From positions 548,060 through 612,059 of the forward strand of contig NZ_QWGG01000003.1 of assembly GCF_003730195.1 (NCBI RefSeq): a stretch of DNA of 64,000 nt, in the 5' to 3' direction. The translations under genes and the position numbers were made by a program. Numbering within the stretch: position 1 is the first letter of the stretch; each line of letters starts with the position of its first letter. The notes below the pieces were generated by a model, which saw only the letters and a program-made list of their open reading frames with translations, did no database searches and was not told the origin of the DNA. This document shows, piece by piece, positions 26,093 through 35,064 of the stretch. This stretch comes from Halosimplex salinum. Its GTDB lineage: Archaea > Halobacteriota > Halobacteria > Halobacteriales > Haloarculaceae.

Positions 26093-28276
26093 TTAGAGTT
26101 CGCTTCGCTTGACGAGTGCGTAGATGAACAGCCCGCCCAGAACGACGCTGGCGTACGCCTCGATGCTGACCATCACGAGTCCCAGCATCCCCTCGGCGAC
26201 GACGTTACCGTACCCGATCGTGAGAAAGGTGATGTAGCTGAAGTGGAGGTTCGCCGCGAACGTCTCGATCCCACCCACCGTCGAGAGTTCGACGAGGGAG
26301 TAGATCTGGCCGGCCCCCGTGCGGAACCTGGGCCCGCCGAACGTGTACAGGAGCGCCGGTCCGACCGGGAAGAACGCGAACATCGCGGCGATCCGGTACA
26401 GCCGCATCCCATGGCCGCAGGTGATCCCGAGAAAGAGGTTCTCACCGACACGCTGGCCGTTTCGGATCCGCGTCCCCACCGACTCTTCGGGGTCGGACGC
26501 GATGTCCTGGTAGCTCTTGCGGGCGTACTGCTGGCGCTTGAACCGGAACTTCCCCGAGGCTTCGACGTTCCCCATCTCAGAGGCGCTGATCTTGGCCCGC
26601 TGGTAGGTCTTCTCGATCGCCTGGGGCGTCGTCTCGACGGCGTACTCGTGTTCGAGGCCGTCGTCGTCGAAGTCGTGGAGCCGCCAGTCCGACCGGGTGA
26701 GGTAGTGGGCGTGTGCCATGAAGTCAAAGCCCTCGAACTTGGTCTCGCAAAAGCGGAGGTACCTGAACAGGTCCCGGTTCTCCGTGCCCTCGACCCGAAA
26801 GACGATATCGCCGACCGTCGCTTTCGTCAGGTCGTACCTGACCCAGCTGTGTTCGGGCTGGACGACCGCTCCGGCCGCGAGACGGGCCTCGGTGAAGTCG
26901 ACAGGGGTATCGACCCCGATCCGGCCGACCTTCATGTCGATGTGTTTCAGGAACTTGCTCTCGACGAAGCACGCGTCCCCCTCGAACCGGACGTTACGGA
27001 AGCTCGCGGCGGTACACGAGACGTGGTGGAAGTTCGCGTCACCACCGAAGACCACGTCGTCGAAGGTCACGCTGGCGCTGTCGTGGTTGTTGGACCCGCG
27101 GAACTCGACGCCGGGGTAGCTCGCCACCGCCGCGAAGGTCACGCCCTCGAAGGACGCCCGGGCGTCGAACGTGGCCTCGTCGAAGCGGGCCTCACCGGCG
27201 AACTGCGCCGCGTCGAAACACGCGTTCTCCCGGAACGCGACATCACGGAAGCACGCGTCGGCGTCGAAGACCACCGCCTCGAAGGTCGCGGCGCCGACCT
27301 GTCCCGACTCGAAACTGACGGCCCGTCCGAAGTGAACCGCTGAGAAGTCGGCGTCCTCGTGCAGCATCGTCCCGCCGCCGTCGAACGTGACGCCCCGGAA
27401 CTGCGCCTCGCCCTCGAACGCGGCCGTCGCGAAGGAGACGTCGTCTCCGAACGTCGACCCGTCGAAGTCGGCCGCCGATTCGAACGTCGCCCGGTCGAAC
27501 CTGACCGGCGCGGTCGTCGTCGCTTCCCCGAAGTGTGCGGTGTCGGTAAACTGCGTCTCCTCGAAGCTAGTGGCCTCGAACTGCGTGTAGTCGAACCGGG
27601 CGACGTCCTCGAACGTGGCACCCTCGAAGGAGGTGTAGTCGCCGATGTCGATCGAGCGACCGTGGAACTCGGTCCCGAGGAAGGTCGCCTCGTCGGAGAA
27701 CGTCACGTCGTCGAAGGCGGCGGCGTCGGCGAAGGTGGCCTGGTCGAACCTGACGGCGGCTTCGAACGTCGCGCCGGTGAACACCACGTCGTCGCCAGTG
27801 AAGGTCCCGCCGTAACAGTCGACCTCCCCTTCGAACGTCGCTCGTCGACAGAGCAGGCCGTCACTGAAGCTCACGGCGTCGGCTCGAAACGCGCCGAGTT
27901 TCGCGTCTCGCAGGTCGACGGCTTCCTCGAACCTGGCGTAACTCGCCACGAAGTCCCCGCGGATGCGCGTGTGACGCAGGTCGAGCAGGTGCTGGTCGTC
28001 GTGGTCGAAGTCGATGTGGTCGAAGTCCAGGCCCGGGAGCGTCGCACCGACGAACGCCCGACGGTCGGGGTCGCCGCTGTCGAGCGCCGCCGTGAACCGC
28101 CGCTGGACGTCGCGCTCCGAGAGCCCGACCTCCTCTCGCTCGGCGGCCGAATGGTGAAACACGCACTGCTCTCGCCCCTCCACGGCGTCGTGCGGACACT
28201 GCCAGGGTTCCTCCAGCGAGGACGTCGAGATGTCCGTGTGGACGTACGTACACGAGCCACCCGTCGAGTCGGTCAC
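26093..28276 (-). CDS. Pentapeptide-repeat protein fused to a K+-channel pore
   Basis: The 727-residue protein has three parts. An N-terminal Cys/His module (C9, C27, C38, H41, H42) looks like a small zinc site. A long stretch of pentapeptide-type repeats (about residues 65-480) has Phe at the centre of units such as ATFEG, ARFDE and VTFSD, and should fold as a right-handed quadrilateral helix. The C-terminal 110 residues form a two-helix pore module with selectivity filter TIGYGN (686-691). The start GTG overlaps the stop of the upstream Gfo/Idh gene (GAGTGACC). It is the last gene of a three-gene operon. Confidence 0.85.
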   Translation of the reverse strand: MTDSTGGSCTYVHTDISTSSLEEPWQCPHDAVEGREQCVFHHSAAEREEVGLSERDVQRRFTAALDSGDPDRRAFVGATLPGLDFDHIDFDHDDQHLLDLRHTRIRGDFVASYARFEEAVDLRDAKLGAFRADAVSFSDGLLCRRATFEGEVDCYGGTFTGDDVVFTGATFEAAVRFDQATFADAAAFDDVTFSDEATFLGTEFHGRSIDIGDYTSFEGATFEDVARFDYTQFEATSFEETQFTDTAHFGEATTTAPVRFDRATFESAADFDGSTFGDDVSFATAAFEGEAQFRGVTFDGGGTMLHEDADFSAVHFGRAVSFESGQVGAATFEAVVFDADACFRDVAFRENACFDAAQFAGEARFDEATFDARASFEGVTFAAVASYPGVEFRGSNNHDSASVTFDDVVFGGDANFHHVSCTAASFRNVRFEGDACFVESKFLKHIDMKVGRIGVDTPVDFTEARLAAGAVVQPEHSWVRYDLTKATVGDIVFRVEGTENRDLFRYLRFCETKFEGFDFMAHAHYLTRSDWRLHDFDDDGLEHEYAVETTPQAIEKTYQRAKISASEMGNVEASGKFRFKRQQYARKSYQDIASDPEESVGTRIRNGQRVGENLFLGITCGHGMRLYRIAAMFAFFPVGPALLYTFGGPRFRTGAGQIYSLVELSTVGGIETFAANLHFSYITFLTIGYGNVVAEGMLGLVMVSIEAYASVVLGGLFIYALVKRSEL

Positions 28277-30198
28277 TCGGTCACCGTCCCTCGTTCGACC
28301 AGTTCCGCGATCAGCGCCACGTCCTTCGCCGCGTCGGCGAAGGGAGTCTGGGTCGGTTTCCCGGTCCGGATCGCTTCGAGGAACGCTCCGAGCGCCCGTT
28401 CGACCGGCTCCTCGACCGTCGGGACGTGCGTGCGCGTGACGACCTCGTCCGTCCCCTCTTTGATCGTCACCGCGGACGGCGAGTGCCCGTAGTACGGGTC
28501 CGAGCAATCGAATCGAACGACGCTGTCGGCCGTATCGACGCGGACGTACTCCTCGGACCACTCCCCGTCGATCCGCCCCGAGGTGAGGTGACACTCGGTT
28601 CCTCCCTCGTAGCCGAGTGTCGCCGTCAAGAACTCCCCCGGACCGTCGAGAGAGACGTGATCGATCTCGGCCACGTCGCCGTAGAGGCCTCTGAGCACGT
28701 TCACGTCGTGGCAGAGCTGTTCCAGGTGAGACAGGTACTCGTCCGCGATCCAGTCCGTGTCGGTCCCGAGCGCGTCTTTCGCCTGCCCGGTCCGTATCCG
28801 GTCGGCATCGGCCGCGACCGCCTGCGGAAGGGCCTCCGAAGCCGGGTCCGAAACGGGTCGGGCGGTCCGTGGATCGACGGGCGTCACGTCGTACGCATCG
28901 ACGTGGCGGACCGGAATTCGGCGTTCGAGTACTGACTCGAACTGCTGGTAGGCCGGGTCGTACCGTCTCGTGTACCCGACCATCGCCGGGACCGTGGACT
29001 GCTCGACCAGCGTGAGGAGGGTCGACGCGTCCTCGGGCCTGAGAGCCAGCGGAGCCTCCACGAACGTCGCCAGTCCGGCGTCCAGTGCCTGGACCGCAAG
29101 ATCCGCGTGCGTGTGCGGCGGGGTACAGATCACGACCCCGTCGAGGTCGGTCCGGTGTTCCGTGATCAGGGTCTCACCTCGTTGATACCGATGAGCGACC
29201 CCGTACCGGTCTCCGACGCGCTCTACGCGCTCGCGCGAGAGATCGGTGATCGCCGTGACAGTCGCGTCCGGGAGCGACGAGAGCTGCGGCAGGTACGAGG
29301 CCTCTGCGGTCTCACCACACCCGATCACGCCCAGGCGGATATCGGGCGTCCCGAACTTGCCGGTGCGTCCCGGTCGGTCGTACGCGACCCTGAACCGGGC
29401 GGCGTCCAGTCCCTCGCGAGCGTACTCGTAGCCGCCCTCGCTGTCGGTGACGTCGTCGTCGCTGTCTTCGTCGTCGCTGTCTTCGTCGTCGTCACTGCCG
29501 TCACCGCCGCCGTCGGTACCGCCCTCGTCGTCGCTGTCGGCGTCATCGTCGCTGTCGTCACCTTCGCCGCTGTCCGTGTGGATGTCGTCGTCGTCGTCCT
29601 CACTTCCTTCGTCACTGCCTTCGTTGCTGTCTTCGTCATCGTCATCGTCGCTGTCGTCGTCATCGTCGTCGCCCTGGATGTCGTGGACGTCGTGAACGTC
29701 GTGGACATCGTGACCGTCGTCGGATTCGTCACTGTCCTCCTGCATGTCGTGGACGTCGTGGACGTCGTGATCGTTGTCGCCGACAGCGTCGAGTTCCGAC
29801 ACGTCGCGGCCGGGGTCGCCACGTTCGCCGGCCCTGTCCTCGCCGTCGCCTGCACTCTCGTCGAGTGGTTCGATGGGCTGTTCGCGATCGGGCGTCGGAG
29901 ACGTCCTGTCGCCTCTCGCCGGCAGTACTGCACCCCATCCAGTCGGCAGCGCGGCCCGTCCCGACCGGCGTCGTACCTGTCCCGGTGTGACGGAATCGGC
30001 CACCGAGTGGCACTGCGCCCCCATCCGCGACGGGCGGCCCACAGCACCAGAGACCGGCCTGGTGGACGCGTCCGAGAGCGGTGTCCGCGACACCGGCGTT
30101 TTCCTCGGTGCTGCGTGGGAGCCACGCCGGGTCCGCGGGCCGTCGTCGCGGCGCGCGCCCTCGACGGAGATGGACCGGAACGTGTACGGGTCACTCAT
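28273..30198 (-). CDS. Gfo/Idh/MocA oxidoreductase with long Asp/His-rich linker
   Basis: The C-terminal 350 residues form a NAD(P)-dependent oxidoreductase: LGVIGCGETAEASYLPQL, VVICTPPHTHADLAVQAL and FVEAPLALRPED. The last replaces the usual EKP lysine motif with EAP. The first 290 residues are unusual: an Arg/Pro-rich segment, then HDVHDVHD-type repeats and a run of Asp, Ser and Glu. The start ATG overlaps the stop of the coiled-coil gene (GATGAGTGA). Loss of the EKP lysine suggests altered chemistry or a binding role. The true start could lie further downstream. Confidence 0.7.
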   Translation of the reverse strand: MSDPYTFRSISVEGARRDDGPRTRRGSHAAPRKTPVSRTPLSDASTRPVSGAVGRPSRMGAQCHSVADSVTPGQVRRRSGRAALPTGWGAVLPARGDRTSPTPDREQPIEPLDESAGDGEDRAGERGDPGRDVSELDAVGDNDHDVHDVHDMQEDSDESDDGHDVHDVHDVHDIQGDDDDDDSDDDDDEDSNEGSDEGSEDDDDDIHTDSGEGDDSDDDADSDDEGGTDGGGDGSDDDEDSDDEDSDDDVTDSEGGYEYAREGLDAARFRVAYDRPGRTGKFGTPDIRLGVIGCGETAEASYLPQLSSLPDATVTAITDLSRERVERVGDRYGVAHRYQRGETLITEHRTDLDGVVICTPPHTHADLAVQALDAGLATFVEAPLALRPEDASTLLTLVEQSTVPAMVGYTRRYDPAYQQFESVLERRIPVRHVDAYDVTPVDPRTARPVSDPASEALPQAVAADADRIRTGQAKDALGTDTDWIADEYLSHLEQLCHDVNVLRGLYGDVAEIDHVSLDGPGEFLTATLGYEGGTECHLTSGRIDGEWSEEYVRVDTADSVVRFDCSDPYYGHSPSAVTIKEGTDEVVTRTHVPTVEEPVERALGAFLEAIRTGKPTQTPFADAAKDVALIAELVERGTVTE

Positions 30199-31882
30199 CC
30201 GTGAGGTCCTCGATTTCCGCGTCGAGCGACGCGCGTTCCAGTTCCATCTCCTCGAACTCCTCCTGTAGGTCAGAGAGTTCGTCGACCTGTTCGTCGACAC
30301 GCGCTCGGAGGTCGTCGACCACGTCGAACGCCTCGAGACAGGCGTCTCCCTCGGCGATTTTCTCCCGTACTCTGTCGATGTTGGCTTCGTGACTGTCGAT
30401 CTCTATCTCGAGGGTCGAGATCGCGGCGTCCGCCTCGTCGCGTTCCGCTTTCGCCTCGGCCAGTTCCGCACGTTCCTCCGCGAGATCCGCCTGGAGGTCC
30501 TCGAGACGGCCCGCCGCCTCCGCCATCGCTTCGGAACGGAACGAACGGAGGCGGAGCGCCTCCTCACGCAGGTCGTCCAGTTCCTCGATGTCGGCGATCA
30601 GCTCGTCGCGTTCCTGCTCGGCCGCGCCGAGTCGGCGTTCGGTCTGGTGGAGTTCGTTCTCGATCGCTTCCACTTCGTTCTCGTTGCGGTCCGAACCGAC
30701 GCTCTGGTTGCACGTCGGACAGGTGCCGCCACCGACGATCGAGTGGAGCTTGTCGCGGTCCGCCGCCAGTTTGGATTTTCGCGCCGAGAGATCCGCGACG
30801 CGTTCTCTGATGCTCTCGACCGACGCCCGGAGCTCGCTCTTGCGCTCCGGGATCCGGTCGTCGAGAACCGCTCCGAGGTTCTCCCGGGTGAGGTCGATGT
30901 CGAACGGTTCGAATCGCGTCGCGAGTGCCGCCAGGTCGTCCGCGTACCGGGACCGGGCGGCGTCCAGTTCCTCGCGAGCGTCGTCGACACTCGATTCGGC
31001 CTCGTCGGTCCGGTCGACGAGGCGCTCGATCACCGCCGCGATCTCGTCGATATCGTCGCGAGCGTCCGCAGCCGTCTTGTTCTCGGCTTTCAGCCGGTCG
31101 GTCTTCATCGCCACTTTCTCCGACCGCACGTCTACTTCCTCCGGGAGCCTGTCGAGATAGGACGCGACGGCATCGCGAGTATCATCGTCCACGGACTCCG
31201 GGATCTGATCGTCGGGCAGGAACGCGTTCACCGCCGCGTCGCGTTCCGTGACCGCCGCCGCGATGTCTTCGTCCATCGCGTCGAGCCTCGCCAGCATGTC
31301 GTTGATTTCGACGCCGAGATCCGACAGCTCGGCGTCGAGCCTGTCGCGCGCGTTGACCAATTCTGTACGTTCGTCCGTCATCTGCTGTCCGTGTTCTTCA
31401 TCTTGTTCGAAGTCGTCTCTCGGTTCGTCGACCGTCGCCGGCTCGGTCGCGTTCTGTGCAGTCGGTTCCGTCTCCCGTCCCGAACGCCGTCGAAAACTAC
31501 TCAATGCGGCAGTCTCGACCGCATTCCGTGCAATCGGGGGTGTCCGTTCGGTCTCCTCGTCCACGGGGCGGTCGGTGTCGACGACAGCCACACCTGCGTC
31601 GTTCGCCAGGTGTGTCGCCTGCTCCGCCGTGACGGCGCCGTCTTCGACGACGACTTCGATCCTCGCGACCGCCTCCGCGAGGTCGTAGTCGTCGAGAACG
31701 TCGCGGACGCGGGCGATGCCGTCGCCACTACCGAACGAGATGGTCGACGCGCCGAACGGTCGCTCCTCGAGTTCGGTCGCCGCGCCGTGCTCCTGTCCGA
31801 CGTCGTCGCGTCGCCCGTCAGATTCGTACTGGTGCTTCCCGCGATGGGTGTCGCTGATGTGAACGATCCTGGTTTTGACCAC
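30191..31882 (-). CDS. Coiled-coil protein with Mre11-like motif I and Rad50-like zinc hook
   Basis: The protein is 563 residues from the GTG at 31882; an ATG at 31918 is an alternative start. It opens VVKTRIVHISDTHRGKHQ, closely like Mre11 phosphodiesterase motif I (D-x-H), but the remaining nuclease motifs are absent. Residues from about 140 to the end form a long heptad coiled coil interrupted by GGGTCPTCNQSVG, a CxxC hook with C388 and C391. No Walker A or B, ABC signature or ATPase head is present. It heads an operon with the Gfo/Idh and channel genes. It could be a fusion relic of mre11-rad50 or a headless scaffold. Confidence 0.65.
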   Translation of the reverse strand: MVKTRIVHISDTHRGKHQYESDGRRDDVGQEHGAATELEERPFGASTISFGSGDGIARVRDVLDDYDLAEAVARIEVVVEDGAVTAEQATHLANDAGVAVVDTDRPVDEETERTPPIARNAVETAALSSFRRRSGRETEPTAQNATEPATVDEPRDDFEQDEEHGQQMTDERTELVNARDRLDAELSDLGVEINDMLARLDAMDEDIAAAVTERDAAVNAFLPDDQIPESVDDDTRDAVASYLDRLPEEVDVRSEKVAMKTDRLKAENKTAADARDDIDEIAAVIERLVDRTDEAESSVDDAREELDAARSRYADDLAALATRFEPFDIDLTRENLGAVLDDRIPERKSELRASVESIRERVADLSARKSKLAADRDKLHSIVGGGTCPTCNQSVGSDRNENEVEAIENELHQTERRLGAAEQERDELIADIEELDDLREEALRLRSFRSEAMAEAAGRLEDLQADLAEERAELAEAKAERDEADAAISTLEIEIDSHEANIDRVREKIAEGDACLEAFDVVDDLRARVDEQVDELSDLQEEFEEMELERASLDAEIEDLTDE

Positions 31883-32036
31883 GGTAGGGATCGAAGCCCA
31901 CACTCTCATGAAGGGCATTTTAGCCGAATAGATGGAGTCCCGCGATTCGACGGTTCGAGTATCTCCGGCCGGACGAACCGTTACCGGTGGCTTCCGACAG
32001 GTGCGTGGAGTAGCTCGAAAACGGCCGCCATGATCG

Positions 32037-32714
32037 TCAGCTGTCGTCCAGTCGGTTTCCGTCCAGGTCGACCCCCAGCAGCTCCCTGAAGTGAGTCTCC
32101 AGTTCGGCCGTGAGCTCGGGGACCTCGTCCCCGGTCACCTCTCGCCAATCCGCCAGACCGCTCTCGACGTCTGTTCGCTGCTCGGCGCGGTCACCGTGGG
32201 ACGTCCCGGCACGGAACCCGTCGAGGACGTCGGTCATCGCGCCCTGTACACGCTCTACGGTCTCGCACGTATCGGGCGGGAAGTAGATCTTGTTCCTCGC
32301 GTAGTACGTCGCGAAGTCGTTGCCGGACTCCGTCGCCGTCTGGAGCAGTTGGTCGGTCGCGGCGTCGCTCGACGGCCCCGTCTTCAGCGCTCGCATGTCC
32401 CGTTCGTACTGGACGAATCTCCGGTAGAGCTCGACGACGATGCTCGCTCGTTCCTCGTGGAGCCGCGACGACACGACACCGTGAGCCTCCACTTCGGCTT
32501 CGTGCCGAGCGGTCTCTCTGTCGAAATACTGCTCGATTCCGCGCTCGACGACTTCCGAGGAGCGTTCGATTCCCCGCTCGACGACGTCGGAGGACCGTTC
32601 GATCCCCCGTTCGGCGAGTCGGGAGAACCGCTGGATTCCGTACCGCGCGAGCAATCCAGCGGCGGCTGTCCCGGTGGCGAAGAGTCCCAGATCTTGCAGC
32701 GCTTCCATGACCAT
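32037..32714 (-). CDS. Membrane-anchored coiled-coil protein, function unknown
   Basis: The 225-residue protein has a short hydrophobic N-terminal segment (ALQDLGLFATGTAAAGLLARYG), then three near-copies of an 11-residue repeat (ERGIERSSDVV), then a helical domain (EERASIVVELYRRFVQYERDM to the acidic end). A TATA-like ATATATC (32742-32748 on the plus strand) lies about 30 bases upstream of the ATG at 32714. It lies 155 bases upstream of the coiled-coil operon on the same strand. No family function is recognised. Confidence 0.6.
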   Translation of the reverse strand: MVMEALQDLGLFATGTAAAGLLARYGIQRFSRLAERGIERSSDVVERGIERSSEVVERGIEQYFDRETARHEAEVEAHGVVSSRLHEERASIVVELYRRFVQYERDMRALKTGPSSDAATDQLLQTATESGNDFATYYARNKIYFPPDTCETVERVQGAMTDVLDGFRAGTSHGDRAEQRTDVESGLADWREVTGDEVPELTAELETHFRELLGVDLDGNRLDDS

Positions 32715-32898
32715 CGATTGAGAGTGCAACGCCGCTCGCACGGATATATCACGGCGGCGTTCGAATCGGCAGCGTTCGTCTTCGACGGTCGTCGTCCCCG
32801 GTCGTACACCTGCGACACGGGCGATCGAGACGCGAACTAGTCGAACGGAACCGGCGAACTGCATATACTAGATCTCCATTTTACTACCAGATTCCTTC

Positions 32899-33339
32899 AT
32901 GTACGAACAGTTTCAACGGCGTGGTGTGAAGGTCCTCGTACCAATCAACAGCCCGAGTTCGGCCCGTAAGACGGTCGAACACGCCGTTCGCGAGTATCCA
33001 GATGCATCGATCACAGCGTTGCACGTGTCACGGCTGAACGCGGCGTACGGAATCGGCGGTATGTACGTCCACGACCCGGTGACGGTGTCCCAGCGGACGC
33101 ACGCCGACGAACTGTTCGAGACGGTGTCCGAAACCGCGGACGCCCACGGCGGCTCGATCACCACGATGACTGCGGTCGGCTGTCCCGTCCGGGAAATCGT
33201 CGAGCACGCGGACTCGTCCGACACCGACCACATCGTTATCGGGAGTTGTGGCCGGACCGGCCTGCGTCGGCTCCTCTACCAGAACGTGACGCACGGGGTG
33301 GTGTACCGGTCCCCGGTGCCAGTGACAGTCGTCAAGTGA
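32899..33339 (+). CDS. Universal stress protein (UspA family)
   Basis: The 146-residue protein has a typical Usp fold signature: KVLVPINSPSSARKTVEHAV at the start, ITALHV, and near the end the ATP-binding-type motif IGSCGRTGLRRLLYQNVTHGVVYRSPVPVTVVK (G-x2-G-x9-G region). Its role in stress is inferred from the family. It is monocistronic and transcribed away from the minus-strand operon. Confidence 0.9.
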   Translation: MYEQFQRRGVKVLVPINSPSSARKTVEHAVREYPDASITALHVSRLNAAYGIGGMYVHDPVTVSQRTHADELFETVSETADAHGGSITTMTAVGCPVREIVEHADSSDTDHIVIGSCGRTGLRRLLYQNVTHGVVYRSPVPVTVVK

Positions 33340-33652
33340 TCCGGCGCGTGGGGAGCGATCCCGCGCGTGGGCACGGACGGTATCGGCGGTGAAACGATGC
33401 GATTGCGGCGGAACAGCGTGATCGCGGCGAAACGATGCGATTGCGGCAAAACGGCGCAATTTCGGTGGAACGGCGCGATGACGCCGAAACGGCATGGCGA
33501 CCGCAGTCAGCGAACGCACCTGTTCGACACGTCGGGTACGCCGACGCCAAGTTCGGGACCCGTGCCTTCGTATAGCGATATGTGATGTATGGATTCGGAT
33601 CCGGGTCGACAGGTGGGAGAGAGACCGGCCGTCAGAGCGGTGGACGACCTAC
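33340..33652. other. Intergenic region with a tandem 19-base minisatellite
   Basis: Two copies of GATCC(G/C)GCGCGTGGG lie near 33339-33372, followed by the 19-base repeat array listed separately. No gene is recognised. Confidence 0.6.
33388..33501. repeat. Six tandem 19-base repeats
   Basis: Units start at 33388, 33407, 33426, 33445, 33464 and 33483. Unit 3 reads GGCGAAACGATGCGATTGC; the others differ at a few positions but keep exact 19-base spacing. The array has no spacers, so it is a minisatellite and not a CRISPR array. Confidence 0.85.
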
Positions 33653-34513
33653 TCAGCCGTCGATCCGGACGGCAGTACTCGCGGATGCAGGGTTACGTCC
33701 GGCCGGAGAGAGGGTGACGCGCCAGCCGTCGTCGGTGCGGGTCGCGCCGGAGACGACGGGCGGGTGGCCGGGAACGCGTCGGACCGTCTCCGCCGAGAGC
33801 GGGAGGGTCGGCAGGCGGTCCTCGACGGCCCGGAGTTCGTAGCCGCGGATCCGTACCGTCCGGGGCCGGTCCCAGCGCCCCTCTACGAGGTCGTACTCCG
33901 CGAGGAGGCCGGTCGTGCGGAGGTGGTCGAGCGCGTCGCGGACCGGGGCCGAGCTACCCGGAACCGCGGGGAGGTGGACGGTCGCCCGCTGGAGGGCGTC
34001 CGCGCGTGCGGCCGCGGGGAGGCGAGCCTGGAGTTCGGTCGCCATCGTGGCGAGGAGCTGGAGACAGAGCCGGTCGCGGTCCGTGGTCCGCTCCGCGGCG
34101 TCGAGATACGCGTCCATCACCGCCCGCTCGACGGCGTCGTGGTCGCTGGCCGACAGCGCCTCGAACACCGCACCGGCGAGGTCGTGACAGTACGCGACCA
34201 GCGCCCGCCGAGAGTCGCCGCCGGTCGCTCCCGTCGGCGGAAACGCCCACGCGCGGCTCTCCACGGAGTCGTCCCCCGCCTCACAGACCACGAAGTCGTA
34301 CCACGGCGCCCGCGGGTCGTACCGCCGAAGCGTGGCGCGGTAGGCGTGGGCCACCCGAACCGCCTCGACCGCGCTCGCCCTGTCCGGGAAGCGCCGGCCG
34401 TCCACGGGCACCGGCCGCTCCCCCGTGCGACCGCACTGGACGTAGTACGCCCCCGCCGAGTCCGTCAGCGCCTCCAGTTCCGCCCTGATGTCGGTGAGTG
34501 TCCGTCCGATCAT
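33653..34513 (-). CDS. Conserved haloarchaeal protein (DUF7551/DUF7552-like N-terminus)
   Basis: The 286-residue protein begins MIGRTLTDIRAELEALTDS, then GAYYVQCGRTGERPVPVDG and RFPDRASAVEAVRVAHAYRA, a domain seen in many haloarchaeal proteins of unknown function. A second domain, with a Cys-His-containing AYCHDLAGAVFEAL segment and a possible winged-helix C-terminus (VRDALDHLRTTGLLAEYD), follows. The ATG at 34511-34513 lies against an inverted repeat that may control it. Confidence 0.65.
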   Translation of the reverse strand: MIGRTLTDIRAELEALTDSAGAYYVQCGRTGERPVPVDGRRFPDRASAVEAVRVAHAYRATLRRYDPRAPWYDFVVCEAGDDSVESRAWAFPPTGATGGDSRRALVAYCHDLAGAVFEALSASDHDAVERAVMDAYLDAAERTTDRDRLCLQLLATMATELQARLPAAARADALQRATVHLPAVPGSSAPVRDALDHLRTTGLLAEYDLVEGRWDRPRTVRIRGYELRAVEDRLPTLPLSAETVRRVPGHPPVVSGATRTDDGWRVTLSPAGRNPASASTAVRIDG

Positions 34514-34530
34514 TTTAGGGAGGCCTAAAA
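34513..34530. promoter_or_regulatory. Inverted repeat TTTTAGG-GAGG-CCTAAAA, DtxR-like operator candidate
   Basis: The perfect seven-base arms are separated by four bases and overlap the start codon of the minus-strand gene. TTAGG-N4-CCTAA resembles sites bound by haloarchaeal DtxR/SirR-type metal repressors. Both its position at the start codon and the regulator identity are inference. Confidence 0.5.
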
Positions 34531-34622
34531 ACCGACAGCACATAATGGTCGGTGGTTCCGTTCGCGGGTGGGGAAGTCGGCGGCCGTGGGGACTATGGTG
34601 ACGGCCGTCGAGTGATCGTCCG

Positions 34623-34850
34623 ATGGCCGTCGAGCGGCGTGACGCGTTCGATCTGGTGCTGGTGGCGACAGCGCTGGTGCTCGTCTACGCCTCGTCCGTC
34701 GGGGTTTCGAACCCCGTGTCGGTGGTCGGCGGGGTCGTCGACGCGATAACCTCGGTGAGTCCGATCGCCTATCTCGTGATCGTCGGTCTGGGCGGCGTCC
34801 TCTTCATGGCCTACGCGCTGTTGTACCTCCCGACCCAGCACGAGCCCTGA
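34623..34850 (+). CDS. Small two-helix membrane protein
   Basis: The 75-residue protein has two hydrophobic helices (FDLVLVATALVLVYASSV and IAYLVIVGLGGVLFMAYALLYL) with a short loop. Its function is unknown, but the clear helix pattern and haloarchaeal codon use support it as a real gene. Confidence 0.6.
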   Translation: MAVERRDAFDLVLVATALVLVYASSVGVSNPVSVVGGVVDAITSVSPIAYLVIVGLGGVLFMAYALLYLPTQHEP

Positions 34851-35064
34851 CGAGCCGATTTTCCGCGTTCGAGGGGCTGGATCGGCCCGTCCGTCGCTCT
34901 GACCCGTCTCCTCGCCGTCAGCGACGCGTCGCGTCCGTGAGGGGCATAAATCATATACTGCTATACTGAATAGACAGTGTCCGTTCAGCGAACCGGGCTC
35001 GGGAGCGGTCGAGTCGGTCGGCGCGTGGGAGTGGTTAATATTCCTCTCACGCCTACGTACGGGT

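Noticed and set aside
29447..29695. Poly-serine frame on the plus strand
   Set aside because: Direct shadow of the Asp-rich linker of the Gfo/Idh gene.
33388..33501. CRISPR array
   Set aside because: Units are contiguous with no unique spacers and there are no cas genes in the window.
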